Below are positions 37,580 through 45,566 of a stretch of 64,000 nucleotides of DNA, piece after piece; within the stretch, counting starts at the first letter, position 1, and each line of letters starts with the position of its first letter. Under the pieces are notes generated by a model. That model searched no databases. It was not told the DNA's origin and saw only the letters and a program-made list of their open reading frames with translations. The position numbers and the translations under genes are program-made. Origin of the DNA: Amphritea sp. (lineage in GTDB: Bacteria > Pseudomonadota > Gammaproteobacteria > Pseudomonadales > Balneatricaceae); assembly GCF_016744155.1 (NCBI RefSeq), contig NZ_JADGEW010000001.1:425714-489713 (forward strand). The letters run 5' to 3'.

Positions 37580-37996
37580 ATGACAATTGAAATAACACCC
37601 CAGAACTGTATTTTCCATCTACTGGCCAAAGCGAGTCGAGCGGGAGCTCGTCACTGGAAATCTGAAGTATCCGACTTAGGGATCACAGCGGTCCAAGGCA
37701 AAGTACTTATCTTTCTGCACACTCATGGCGAAGTAACAGCAAGCGAATTGAGCGAGTTGATAGCGTTGGATAGCGCAACGCTTACAGGCCTTATAGACCG
37801 GTTAGTAGCGATGGATTTGGTTGCACGCCATACAAAAGTCGACGATCGACGAGCCGTTCTAATCCGCCTTACAGATAACGGGCAGGAACTTTCAGAAACT
37901 GTTTACAAAAGAATGCTTCCGGCTAATGAAAAGTTTCTCCATGACTTTTCTGATGCAGAGGCAGCAATGCTTAAAGATATGTTAAAGCGATTATAA
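37580..37996 (+). CDS. MarR-family transcriptional regulator
   Basis: A 138-residue winged-helix regulator. The typical MarR core is visible: ITAVQGKVLIFLHTHGEVTAS, followed by the recognition helix region SATLTGLIDRLVAMDLV and the wing TKVDDRRAVLIRLTDNG with the conserved D-x-R-R. It is 101 bp upstream of a thioesterase gene in the same direction, and palindromic sites lie on both sides of it. It probably controls itself and the thioesterase; the ligand is unknown. Confidence 0.9.
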   Translation: MTIEITPQNCIFHLLAKASRAGARHWKSEVSDLGITAVQGKVLIFLHTHGEVTASELSELIALDSATLTGLIDRLVAMDLVARHTKVDDRRAVLIRLTDNGQELSETVYKRMLPANEKFLHDFSDAEAAMLKDMLKRL

Positions 37997-38014
37997 ACAA
38001 AAATTTAGCATTTT

Positions 38015-38045
38015 ATTACGTATACAAAGTATTTGTGCACGTAAT
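38015..38045. promoter_or_regulatory. Palindromic operator between marR and the thioesterase gene
   Basis: ATTACGT (38015-38021) and ACGTAAT (38039-38045) are outer arms; inside, GTATACAAA (38020-38028) and TTTGTGCAC (38032-38040) match as inverted repeats at 7 of 9 positions. Size and position fit a MarR-type operator for the thioesterase promoter. Confidence 0.6.
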
Positions 38046-38097
38046 ACTTATGCAAAGCAGATATAACTGGTAGTAGTTGATAGAGAGGTAATATTCC

Positions 38098-38880
38098 ATG
38101 CACATTGACGAAATACTCAACGCCATTCATGCCGGAGAGAACAAGCTAATTCCTGAATCTTGGGCACAGGGTAGGACGATATTCGGTGGGCTTACCGGAG
38201 CGATTCTCTGCCAGGCCACCAAAATAGACACCGATCCTGCTCGTCGCCTCCGCAATTTCGAAGTGGGTTTCGCTCGACCATTTGAAGCGATGAAGCCCTA
38301 CGAAATTGAGATAGAAACCCTGGCGAATGGCAAAACAGTCACCATAAAATCAGCACGTATAGTGCAGGAAGGTAAGGTAAGAGCGACTGCACGCGCAGAT
38401 TATGTCCTCCCAATAGAGTCCAATGTGCATATAGATACCTTTGTGGTACCAAAATTAAAAATGCAGGATGACTCTATTGCGCTAGAAGGGATGCAGCTAC
38501 CCAATTTTTTCAACTATTTTGATAACTATGTCGCTACTGAGGCTATACCATTCTCAGGTAAGGGGATTCCTGAACTGGGCGGTTGGGTTCGATTTAAAGA
38601 TGCCTCTCAACAGATCACAGATGCCCATTTAGTTTGTATGATTGATTCTTGGCCGCCTACGGCATCCCCATACTACAAAGGATTTAAGCCACTCTCCACC
38701 ATCAGTTGGAGCATACATTTCGCCCATTCCGCAGATCGACTTTCACCAGAAGAGCATATTGGCTATCACGCGAAAGTAAACTTCGGTGAAAGCGGGATCA
38801 GCTCCTCAAATGCCGAGATCTGGGGGGCAGATGGCAAGCTATTGGCGAAAAGCGTACAAACCAACATTATCTATGGATAA
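38098..38880 (+). CDS. Acyl-CoA thioesterase-like double hotdog protein
   Basis: A 260-residue protein of the TesB-like/thioesterase-superfamily group. The N-terminal hotdog includes RTIFGGLTGAILCQA, the second half has MIDSWPPTASP and STISWSIHFAHS, and the family's catalytic region near GESGISSSNAEIWGADGKL. Hydrolysis of acyl-CoA is the family activity; chain length cannot be predicted. AGAGAGG lies ahead of the ATG. It is probably under the upstream MarR protein. Confidence 0.85.
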   Translation: MHIDEILNAIHAGENKLIPESWAQGRTIFGGLTGAILCQATKIDTDPARRLRNFEVGFARPFEAMKPYEIEIETLANGKTVTIKSARIVQEGKVRATARADYVLPIESNVHIDTFVVPKLKMQDDSIALEGMQLPNFFNYFDNYVATEAIPFSGKGIPELGGWVRFKDASQQITDAHLVCMIDSWPPTASPYYKGFKPLSTISWSIHFAHSADRLSPEEHIGYHAKVNFGESGISSSNAEIWGADGKLLAKSVQTNIIYG

Positions 38881-38925
38881 TAAGTTTTTCTAAGGCCGGT
38901 CTGGGGCTTTCAGCCTGGGAGTAAG

Positions 38926-38982
38926 TGGGGGCAGAGTAGAATTAATTTAATCTGCAGCTGCTAACTGTATAGAACCGAAGAC
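38926..38982 (+). repeat. Dispersed repeat, copy B
   Basis: Starts TGGGGGCAGAGTAGAATTAA and ends near GAACCGAAGA, aligned over its full length to copy A at 35909-35965. It is followed at once by palindromic AGGGGAG/CTCCCCT and CAGGT/ACCTG pairs (38989-39022), a hairpin-rich end such as small non-autonomous elements often have. Confidence 0.7.
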
Positions 38983-39046
38983 GATAAGAGGGGAGAGCTC
39001 CCCTTAGACAGGTTTTCACCTGGACAGGTATGTCGTTAAGAAATAG

Positions 39047-39108
39047 GAAAGAGCCGGTTCTTTGTAAATGGGTGTCGTAAATTACGGCACCCATTGAAGG
39101 GCTCTTTC
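39047..39108. terminator. Large nested hairpin downstream of yggL
   Basis: Inner arms AATGGGTG-CGTAA (39067-39080) and TTACG-CACCCATT (39082-39095) fold tightly; outer arms GAAAGAGCC (39047-39055) and GGCTCTTTC (39100-39108) enclose them. It lies about 30 bp beyond the end of the minus-strand yggL gene. There is no long T-run on either side, so termination is plausible but not certain. Confidence 0.5.
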
Positions 39109-39137
39109 TGTTCTTCTGGTCCATCAGGGGGTAGATA

Positions 39138-39473
39138 TTAAGCTTGGTTAATATCTACTAGCTCACTCAATTCAGAACTTTCCATAGTAGGGTAAGCTTT
39201 ACACCACTCAGACAGTTCTTGTCTCTGGGCCTCTGTAGGAGACTCGTAGCGCTGCTGAGAGAGTACGTGGCCCTGAATACCATCTGGATCAGAGTAGCCA
39301 AAGTAGGTCAGGCCTTGCTTTTCTAATTGATCAACAAAGCTAGCAATGAATGCGTCCAGATCACTCTCTTTGTTGGTAGATAGCTTTACGTGAATCTCAA
39401 AGAGATTAACGGCAAATTCACCTAAGTATAGTTTTTTGCGTAGGCGGCGGTTGTGCTTCTGTCGTGCTTCCAT
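39138..39473 (-). CDS. YggL/DUF469 family 50S ribosome-binding protein
   Basis: A 111-residue protein beginning with a basic stretch (RQKHNRRLRKKLYLGEF) that is characteristic of YggL, which in E. coli binds the 50S subunit. The middle shows FVDQLEKQGLTYFGYSDPDG and the C-terminal half is acidic with QRQELSEWCKAYP. The sequence is more diverged than between close relatives, and its lying within the accessory region suggests a secondary copy or island edge. The precise role is unknown. Confidence 0.78.
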   Translation of the reverse strand: MEARQKHNRRLRKKLYLGEFAVNLFEIHVKLSTNKESDLDAFIASFVDQLEKQGLTYFGYSDPDGIQGHVLSQQRYESPTEAQRQELSEWCKAYPTMESSELSELVDINQA

Positions 39474-39866
39474 GATGGATAATCCTTATGAGATTGTATT
39501 TGTGTAATAGCGGGTGAAATTTGTGGTAAAAAAGCAATTAGACTAGGCGCTCATATATCTAGTTTAACGCTAGTTGTGCTCAATATGAGTCTTGAAAAGG
39601 ATTCTACACTCTCCCTCCTGATAAAGGGGTCTAAATTGGGTCAGAGTAGAATTTTTTTAATTGCATTGGCGGAGTTATATTTGAATAGAGTTGGTGGTGG
39701 GCTTTCTACAACCGTTCCGGCCTTGCTAATTGGGCCATCATGAAAGGTCGCTCAGATGTGTCTCGAAAAAGTAGTGCTCGGTTCGAATACTTTTCAATCT
39801 AAATCATCGCCCTAAAAACATAGCCTTTATTGGGTAGCCGTGTCGGTTATTACTTTCAATCTGATG
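39474..39866. other. Gene-free stretch between yggL and higA
   Basis: About 0.4 kb. It should hold the minus-strand yggL promoter. TTGGGTCAGAGTAGAATT at 39636-39653 is a partial copy (C) of the dispersed repeat. No gene is visible. Confidence 0.4.
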
Positions 39867-40163
39867 TTACACAGCTTTGTGTAGTAGTTCTGAAGCTGTC
39901 TTTGGGTCTGCCTGAAATATAGTAAGGAGCGCTCTGGAAGGCCCTGTTGGTTGCCGCTTGCCTTGCTCCCAACTGCGGACGGTTGAGAGTGGTGTACCGA
40001 TCATTTGTGCGAAGGCTTCCTGAGTTTTACCGGTGGACTCACGGATAGCCTTCACATTTATAGCTGTATAAATGTGTTCGCGGCTTGGTTCAGCTTCACC
40101 TCGTTGAATGGCTCCGGCCTGGCCAACGCTTTCAATGAGCTCATTGAACATATCATTATTCAT
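39867..40163 (-). CDS. higA: HigA-type antitoxin, XRE family
   Basis: A 98-residue antitoxin. The helix-turn-helix spans about residues 40-85 (RESTGKTQEAFAQMIGTPLSTVRSWEQG described by its core TQEAFAQMIG and STVRSWEQGKRQP), the usual form in HigA/MqsA-like antitoxins. It follows the toxin gene with a 4-base overlap, in the toxin-first order of higBA. It should neutralise the toxin and bind the inverted repeat upstream of the operon. Confidence 0.88.
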   Translation of the reverse strand: MNNDMFNELIESVGQAGAIQRGEAEPSREHIYTAINVKAIRESTGKTQEAFAQMIGTPLSTVRSWEQGKRQPTGPSRALLTIFQADPKTASELLHKAV

Positions 40164-40495
40164 TCTGAACCTCCTTGCAGTTCTTTTTGTACAACTTGCT
40201 TCAGGACTTTTTTCTGCTCTGCTGTTAAGTTTTCCTGTTCGTTTTTAGGAAAAGCATAAAGCATATAAATCTGCGCATTGGCCGTTATCCAATAGTAAAT
40301 AATACGGATACCGCCACTTTTTCCTGAACGATCCTTGGCCCATCGTATTTTTCTGCAACCGCCAGTCCCTTTTAGTATCGGGCCAGCGCAGGGATTTTCT
40401 ATTAAGTGGACTTGCAGCTCTTTGTATTCATCGTCTGTTAGTAGCGCCGTTACTAGCCTGGTGAATACAGGTGTCTCTTTGAAAACGATATCCAT
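40160..40495 (-). CDS. higB: HigB/RelE-type toxin
   Basis: A 111-residue member of the RelE superfamily, HigB-2-like, a ribosome-dependent mRNA interferase. Conserved phrases are GTGGCRKIRWAKDRSGKSGG, RIIYYWITANAQIYMLYAF and KNEQENLTAEQKK; the basic and tyrosine residues of the RelE fold are present. It is the first gene of the pair, preceded at 40506-40548 by a perfect 15-bp inverted repeat that is likely the autoregulatory operator. Confidence 0.9.
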   Translation of the reverse strand: MDIVFKETPVFTRLVTALLTDDEYKELQVHLIENPCAGPILKGTGGCRKIRWAKDRSGKSGGIRIIYYWITANAQIYMLYAFPKNEQENLTAEQKKVLKQVVQKELQGGSE

Positions 40496-40505
40496 TTCAT
40501 ATTCC

Positions 40506-40548
40506 AGCTAACACTCTGTGTTATATAGGGTAGCACAGAGTGTTAGCT
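40506..40548. promoter_or_regulatory. Perfect 15-bp inverted repeat, higBA operator
   Basis: AGCTAACACTCTGTG (40506-40520) and CACAGAGTGTTAGCT (40534-40548) are exact reverse complements separated by 13 bp that contain CTATATAA-like promoter sequence on the minus strand. It starts 11 bp before the toxin start codon. Confidence 0.85.
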
Positions 40549-40794
40549 GTTTGAAGTTTAGGGCTTGATGTATTGGCAGAATAGGAATGAATGGCGCTAA
40601 GTTAAGCGTGCTGCGTGGCTACTTAGGTCTACCGATAGATGCTTCATATATGGGCTTACCCACTAATCAGCAATGAAAAACAGATAACACAATCCCTCTG
40701 TGACAACTGTGGTGGAGGGCTCATTTTTTGTAAGTACTCACCACAGAGAGCACTGAGATAAATCTATAAACAAAAAAGGGCAGGTACAACCTAA
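40549..40794. other. Non-coding stretch upstream of a gene fragment
   Basis: No gene seen. Several short dyads only. Confidence 0.35.
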
Positions 40795-41070
40795 TTCACA
40801 GAGCGGCTAAAGGGGCTTAACTTAGCGCTATTTGGGTCAGAATATATAGGTAATGAAAAGAACGTAGCACTTGCTCTGGGTAACATGCTTTCAATCTATG
40901 CTCGTCATAAGTTCACAGCCAAAAAAGCTCTTGAATGTATCAAAGAGTCGGGTATCTATCTGGATCTGGTGGGGTATTTCCGATCAAGAGGTCTAGATAA
41001 GGCTGATATCTATGAATTCATTGATAAGGGCTTGAATGACCGATGGCTAGCATCAAAGGTTGCTGCTTAA
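40795..41070 (+). pseudogene. Fragment of an unrecognised gene
   Basis: An open frame without stops from 40795 to 41070. The first ATG is at 40885 (61 codons), but the frame upstream is equally protein-like (ERLKGLNLALFGSEYIGNE), so the ATG may not be the true start and the 5' end looks lost. The readable end is YFRSRGLDKADIYEFIDKGL. No family recognised. If a short protein is made it would begin at 40885. Confidence 0.4.
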
Positions 41071-41321
41071 AAATTCATTGACATAATAAGCGACTCAGAT
41101 TAAAAATAGGGTTCAACATCTTCACGGCCTTTTCAGGCCTGACAGTGACATTAACGTTTGATCTCTTTTTAGAGTAAAACGAGGTTTGGCCGCCTTTGTG
41201 ACTCGATACAAGTTGTGCTTGTGTAGTGATATTAAATTGGGGACTTGGCTTTTCAGCTGGTTCGGCTCGTAAACGAGAAAGCCTTCCACTCGGCATACGA
41301 CATCAATTTATTGGTATCGCT

Positions 41322-41717
41322 ATGCCCATCAAAAACGCAAACCGTACAACTCCTGCTCAATTACATTACAAGCATGTCTCTTATGAAACCTTGGCTGCAA
41401 GTTGGTTAACCAATGATGGCTGGGAAGTTCTTATGCCTCTTATTGACCACGATAAGAAGACTGACATTGTTATTGCAGATGATTCAAATTTTTACCGTAT
41501 CCAAGTTAAATCTATAAACTCCAATGATGAAAACTTCGTAGTGGAGAATAAGTGGGGTGATAAAAAAATAGATTATGTGATTTACTTCTCAATACCTGGA
41601 AGTTGGGGCTATATCCTTCGCCCATTTAGTCAATATAGAAAGCGATTAAGCTCACCTGGACATGTCCGGTTTCATCAGCATCCAGTAAATTTTACTAAGG
41701 CATTCGATAAAATTTAG
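41322..41717 (+). CDS. Putative PD-(D/E)XK-type nuclease
   Basis: A 131-residue protein. ATG 41322 gives MPIKNANRTTPAQLHY; the longer frame from 41226 adds a stretch without family features. The core E-T-L-A-A-S-W, then DIVIADDSNFYRIQVKSI, matches the D-x(n)-(E/Q)-x-K arrangement of small Holliday-junction-resolvase-like or intron-endonuclease-like nucleases. This is a fold-level guess with no strong family match. It is 53 bp upstream of a membrane protein gene in the same direction. Confidence 0.6.
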   Translation: MPIKNANRTTPAQLHYKHVSYETLAASWLTNDGWEVLMPLIDHDKKTDIVIADDSNFYRIQVKSINSNDENFVVENKWGDKKIDYVIYFSIPGSWGYILRPFSQYRKRLSSPGHVRFHQHPVNFTKAFDKI

Positions 41718-41770
41718 TTGTAGGGCTAGTTGTTAAGTAAATTAACGTCTTACTTATTAAGGAAAGTAGC

Positions 41771-42352
41771 ATGGAAAGTCTACCATCAACTGTATATGTT
41801 GCTATTGGGGCCTTTTTGGCAGCTGCAATTACTGCTGCCGCATCTCTGGTTAGCTTAATTGCTTCTAAAGAAATGAAAATATCTGAATTGCGGCAATGTT
41901 GGATTGAGAGTCTCAGAAATGAAATATCTGAGTACATCGGTATAGCTAATAGAATGAGTCTAACTTGGATGTTTTTGTTTCCCAATGCAGAAAATCATGA
42001 CGAGGGGATAGCACGATTTCTATCAGATAACCTTTCTGAGATTGAGCGATTGGATACATTGATGCATAAGGTGTTGTTAAAATTAAACCCTAAAGAGCAT
42101 CAAGAGCTAATTGATGCCATAAAAACTGTAGAAAAAAACATTGCAAACCCTAACTTCTTACGGTCTAACGGAGGAATTGCTGCACAATTAGATCATGTCC
42201 ACGATCTATCTCAGGCTGTTCTTAAAAAAGAGTGGGATAGAGTTAAAGATGGAGAAGGTGCGTTTGTAAAAATGAAAGAGATTGTATCTAACATTGCTCT
42301 TATATCTATGATGCTTCTTATTGTTATTGTTTTGGGAATGGTGTTTTTCTAA
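41771..42352 (+). CDS. Unrecognised protein with N- and C-terminal membrane helices
   Basis: A 193-residue protein. A helix at about residues 8-30 (VAIGAFLAAAITAAASLVSL) and one at about 170-192 (IALISMMLLIVIVLGMVFF) flank a charged, helical cytoplasmic-looking domain of about 135 residues. AAGGAA lies upstream of the ATG. It follows the nuclease-like gene closely, so the two may be one unit. The topology resembles small membrane effectors or sensor proteins, but no function can be assigned. Confidence 0.7.
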   Translation: MESLPSTVYVAIGAFLAAAITAAASLVSLIASKEMKISELRQCWIESLRNEISEYIGIANRMSLTWMFLFPNAENHDEGIARFLSDNLSEIERLDTLMHKVLLKLNPKEHQELIDAIKTVEKNIANPNFLRSNGGIAAQLDHVHDLSQAVLKKEWDRVKDGEGAFVKMKEIVSNIALISMMLLIVIVLGMVFF

Positions 42353-42401
42353 TTATCAGTCTCGGTCATTTATTTTGTTACGTGGTGGTCATGGCTTTAG
42401 A

Positions 42402-42445
42402 CAAAAAAAACCACCTATTGCGTGGGCAATAAGTGGTCTTTTTTA
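42402..42445. terminator. Bidirectional terminator between the accessory genes and tmRNA
   Basis: CCAC-C-TATTGC (42411-42421) pairs with GCAATA-A-GTGG (42426-42436), one mismatch, flanked by A8 and T6. On the minus strand it ends the tmRNA precursor. Confidence 0.85.
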
Positions 42446-42484
42446 GGCTTTAGGTGCGTAAATAATTGATTTACAAGCCTTAAT

Positions 42485-42842
42485 TGGTGGAGATGGCGGG
42501 GGTCGAACCCGCGTCCGCCAATCCTCTGCCTCTAGATCTACATGTTTAGACACTTCTACTAAGTTAACCCAGCACGGCCCGAAGGTCAGGGCGTTTAGGG
42601 CGAGCCTCTTTAGTTTTAACCCTTCGTCTTGAGACAAAGCTTCCGGGCGATTCTATCTCGAATGACACTGCAAAATCCTCTAGTTATAGACACCTGAAGG
42701 AGCAGCGCAAGCAGACTAAGCTGCTAGAGCGTAGTTATCGTCGTTTGCAACTATAACTGTGTAGTAATTGATTTACGTGATTCACTACACTCACGACATG
42801 CACCAAAGGGTTCGTAATCAGCGTCGAAGCCAAGTCATCCCC
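42485..42842 (-). ncRNA. ssrA: Transfer-messenger RNA
   Basis: A 358-nt tmRNA. The 5' end reads GGGGATGACTTGGCTTCGAC and the 3' end GGTTCGACCCCCGCCATCTC followed by CACCA (minus strand), forming the alanine-tRNA-like domain. The 3' terminal CCA is encoded (complement of 42485-42487). It rescues stalled ribosomes with SmpB, whose gene lies 178 bp upstream in the same direction. A perfect tag reading frame is present inside. Confidence 0.97.
42716..42748 (-). other. tmRNA proteolysis tag reading frame
   Basis: Reading from the resume codon GCA (42748-42746) the frame gives ANDDNYALAA and then TAG (42716-42718). The C-terminal ALAA is the degradation signal recognised by ClpXP-type proteases. 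Confidence 0.9.
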
Positions 42843-43020
42843 ATAAAGAATATGCGATTAGTAATGTTGGTTCGAGAGCCAGCAGGACTTAATCGTAAGT
42901 TCTTAGTTTCTGACAACAGTGAAACAGGTTCGTTCTCTGAAGCAGGCGGCCATTATAGCCGTTATGGCAAAACTTACATCAACAATTACGCCGATATAAA
43001 AAGAAAGTGTAAAAAGAGGC

Positions 43021-43494
43021 TTACTTCGCTGCCATCAGGCGCTGCTTTTGGCGGTTCCAGTCGCGATCTTTTTCTGCATCCCGTTTGTCGTGCTGCTTTT
43101 TACCTTTGGCCAGTGCAATTTCACACTTAACCTTGTCGTTTTTCCAATACAGAGACAAAGCAACACAAGTGAAGCCCTGAGCCTGGACGGCACCGATCAG
43201 ACGATCAATTTCACGACGGTTTAACAGCAATTTGCGTTGTCGCGTAGGATCGGCAACAACATGGGTGCAGGCGGTTTTTAGCGGTGTGAAGTGGGCACCA
43301 ACCAGCCAAGCTTCGCCTTGATGCAGAACCACATAGGATTCTACAAGCTGGGCGCGACCATCGCGGAGACTTTTCACTTCCCATCCTGCCAGTGCCAATC
43401 CAGCCTCAAACTTGGTATCGATGTGATACTCATGCCGGGCCTTTTTGTTCTGACAGATGGTGTTGCTACTAACTTTTGGTTTCTTCTTTGCCAT
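43021..43494 (-). CDS. smpB: SsrA-binding protein
   Basis: A 157-residue OB-fold protein that binds tmRNA and delivers it to the ribosome. Characteristic phrases are [11 protein letters not shown] near the N-terminus, [16 protein letters not shown], and the basic, disordered C-terminal tail [18 protein letters not shown] that lies in the mRNA channel. The neighbourhood with ssrA is conserved. The start codon lies right after a purine-rich segment, and the length is normal for the family. Confidence 0.96.
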   Translation of the reverse strand: MAKKKPKVSSNTICQNKKARHEYHIDTKFEAGLALAGWEVKSLRDGRAQLVESYVVLHQGEAWLVGAHFTPLKTACTHVVADPTRQRKLLLNRREIDRLIGAVQAQGFTCVALSLYWKNDKVKCEIALAKGKKQHDKRDAEKDRDWNRQKQRLMAAK

Positions 43495-43699
43495 GGGCCG
43501 GGATTATATAGAGCACTGCTATGCAATGAAAGAGAATTGAAGCGTTAGAAGAATATGGAAGTGATCTGTGGTTTTTTTAAGTGATTTGTCGTTTTATTGT
43601 TACTGGTCTGGCCGGTATCATTGAACTGGATGGCTAAAATATGGACAATGCGCGCCTGTTTTTACTATTTGAAATATCTGTCTACTTGAAGAGAGCTAC

Positions 43700-45064
43700 A
43701 TGAAAGATCGTCAAAATATACATGGTTCATGGGCCAATCGCTGGGTCTTTATCATGGCTGCAACCGGGTCTGCGGTTGGTTTAGGTAATATCTGGAAGTT
43801 TCCTTATATTGCCGGTGAGAATGGCGGCGGTGCGTTTGTGCTGGTCTACCTGCTGTGTATTCTTGGTGTCGGCGTGCCGATTATGATGGCTGAGGTGCTG
43901 GTGGGCCGTCGGGGTCGTCAAAGCCCGATCAACTCTATGCGTGAGGTGGCGATTGAGTCGGACCACTCGCCTAAGTGGGCGCTGGTGGGTTGGATTGGTG
44001 CGCTGGCCGGTTTCCTGATCTTCTCGTTCTATTCGGTGGTTGCCGGTTGGGTGCTGGCCTATGTAGCCGCGATGGCCAATGGCGACTTCCTGGATGTCGG
44101 TAGTGAACAGGCGGGTAAAGCCTTTAGTGATCTGCTGGCAGACCCCCAGACGCTGCTGATCTGGCACTCGGTGTTTGTTGTGCTGGTGATGGTTGTACTG
44201 ATGGGCGGGGTGAATAAAGGCCTCGAGCGGGCGACTAAGGTTATGATGCCAGCCCTGTTTGTCTTGCTGTTGGTGCTGTTGGGCTATTCGATGAGCTCTG
44301 GCTCCTTTGGCGAAGGTCTGGATTTTCTATTCCATTTTGACCCTTCTGAGCTGTCCTGGAATGCGGTGCTGGTTGCGTTGGGTCACTCCTTCTTTACCTT
44401 GTCGCTGGGTATGGGCTCGATCATGGCCTATGGCTCATATATGCCAAAGAATGCCTCAATTGGTGGAACAGTACTGACCATTGCCGCACTGGATACGGTG
44501 GTTGCTATGGTTGCCGGTATGGCGATCTTCCCGATTGTGTTCGCTAACTCGCTTGACCCTGGTGCGGGCCCTGGTTTGATGTTTATTACTCTGCCGGTGG
44601 CCTTTGGTCAGATGCCGGGTGGCCAGTTCTTTGGCTTCCTGTTCTTTGTGCTGGTGGCACTGGCCGCTTGGACCTCGGCTATTTCGCTGATGGAGCCCGG
44701 TGTTGCCTGGATGGTCGAACGATTTGGACTGAAGCGTGGCCCGGTCTGTATTATGCTGGGTCTGGTGGTATGGTTGTTGGGTATTGCGGCGCTGAGTTCG
44801 TTTAACTTCGGCAGCGGTATCTCTCTGTTCGGTATGAATATTTTCGACTTCCTCGACTTCATTACCGCGAATGTCTTCTTGCCGTTGGGCGGCTTGTTTG
44901 TAGCCTGCTTTGCGGGTTGGGCATTGAAGCAGAGCATTACCCGTGATGAATTGGCGATGTCTAATCCGGCCTATTATCTGGCCTGGTCGGTTGTGATCCG
45001 CTATATTGCTCCGGTCGCGGTTGCCGCGATCTTTATTTTGAACCTGATCGAAAAACTGGGCTGA
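43700..45064 (+). CDS. Sodium:neurotransmitter symporter (NSS) family transporter
   Basis: A 454-residue inner-membrane protein, clearly a paralogue of the one at 23693-25108: AATGSAVGLGNIWKFPY and GENGGGAFVLVYLLCI are shared. Eleven or so membrane helices are visible. It is expected to use sodium to import amino acids. It is four bp upstream of ratA on the same strand; the pairing is unusual, so shared function is not implied. GAGAG precedes the ATG. Confidence 0.9.
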   Translation: MKDRQNIHGSWANRWVFIMAATGSAVGLGNIWKFPYIAGENGGGAFVLVYLLCILGVGVPIMMAEVLVGRRGRQSPINSMREVAIESDHSPKWALVGWIGALAGFLIFSFYSVVAGWVLAYVAAMANGDFLDVGSEQAGKAFSDLLADPQTLLIWHSVFVVLVMVVLMGGVNKGLERATKVMMPALFVLLLVLLGYSMSSGSFGEGLDFLFHFDPSELSWNAVLVALGHSFFTLSLGMGSIMAYGSYMPKNASIGGTVLTIAALDTVVAMVAGMAIFPIVFANSLDPGAGPGLMFITLPVAFGQMPGGQFFGFLFFVLVALAAWTSAISLMEPGVAWMVERFGLKRGPVCIMLGLVVWLLGIAALSSFNFGSGISLFGMNIFDFLDFITANVFLPLGGLFVACFAGWALKQSITRDELAMSNPAYYLAWSVVIRYIAPVAVAAIFILNLIEKLG

Positions 45065-45068
45065 TCTA

Positions 45069-45500
45069 ATGACACAGGTAGACCGGAGCGCATTGGTGCT
45101 TCACACCGCAGAGCAGATGTTTGATCTGGTAAATGATGTGGAGAGCTATCCGCAGTTTTTGCCCTGGTGTTCCGGTACTACTCTGATTGAGTCCACAGAC
45201 ACGACGATGCAGGCGAGTCTGATGGTGGCTAAGGCGGGTCTTAAGTACAGCTTTACCACCCGTAATGAGCACGAACGTCCGGGAAAGATCCGGATAGAAC
45301 TGGTCGAAGGGCCGTTTTCTAGTCTTTCCGGTGTTTGGCTATTTCAACCGCTGAGTGATGAGGCTTGTAAGGTGAGTCTCAGCCTGCAGTTTGATTTTTC
45401 AGGTAAGCTGACTAGCCTGGCGATGGGCAAGGTCTTCAATCAGATGGCGGTGACCATGGTTGATGCCTTCGTGAGTCGTGCTGATCAAATTTATGATTAA
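45069..45500 (+). CDS. ratA: RatA-like START-domain protein
   Basis: A 143-residue protein of the COQ10/START family. Family phrases are TAEQMFDLVNDVESYPQFLPWC at the N-terminus (described by its core VESYPQFLPWC) and FNQMAVTMVDAFVSRA near the end. E. coli RatA was described as inhibiting 70S association, while other homologues bind ubiquinone. The rnfH gene 66 bp downstream is its standard partner (ratAB). Confidence 0.93.
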   Translation: MTQVDRSALVLHTAEQMFDLVNDVESYPQFLPWCSGTTLIESTDTTMQASLMVAKAGLKYSFTTRNEHERPGKIRIELVEGPFSSLSGVWLFQPLSDEACKVSLSLQFDFSGKLTSLAMGKVFNQMAVTMVDAFVSRADQIYD

Positions 45501-45566
45501 ATGCGTCGGGAAGTTTTTTTTGATGCCTTCCTTAAGGCTAATTAATTAGGGCCAGAGATAACAGAA

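Noticed and set aside
40832-40846. TTGGGTCAGAATATA as a further copy of the dispersed repeat
   Set aside because: It matches only the first dozen bases and lies inside a protein-like frame (FGSEYIG), so chance similarity is more likely.
42768-43130. 120-codon plus-strand frame across the tmRNA 5' end
   Set aside because: It overlaps tmRNA and smpB in the opposite direction and has no family features.
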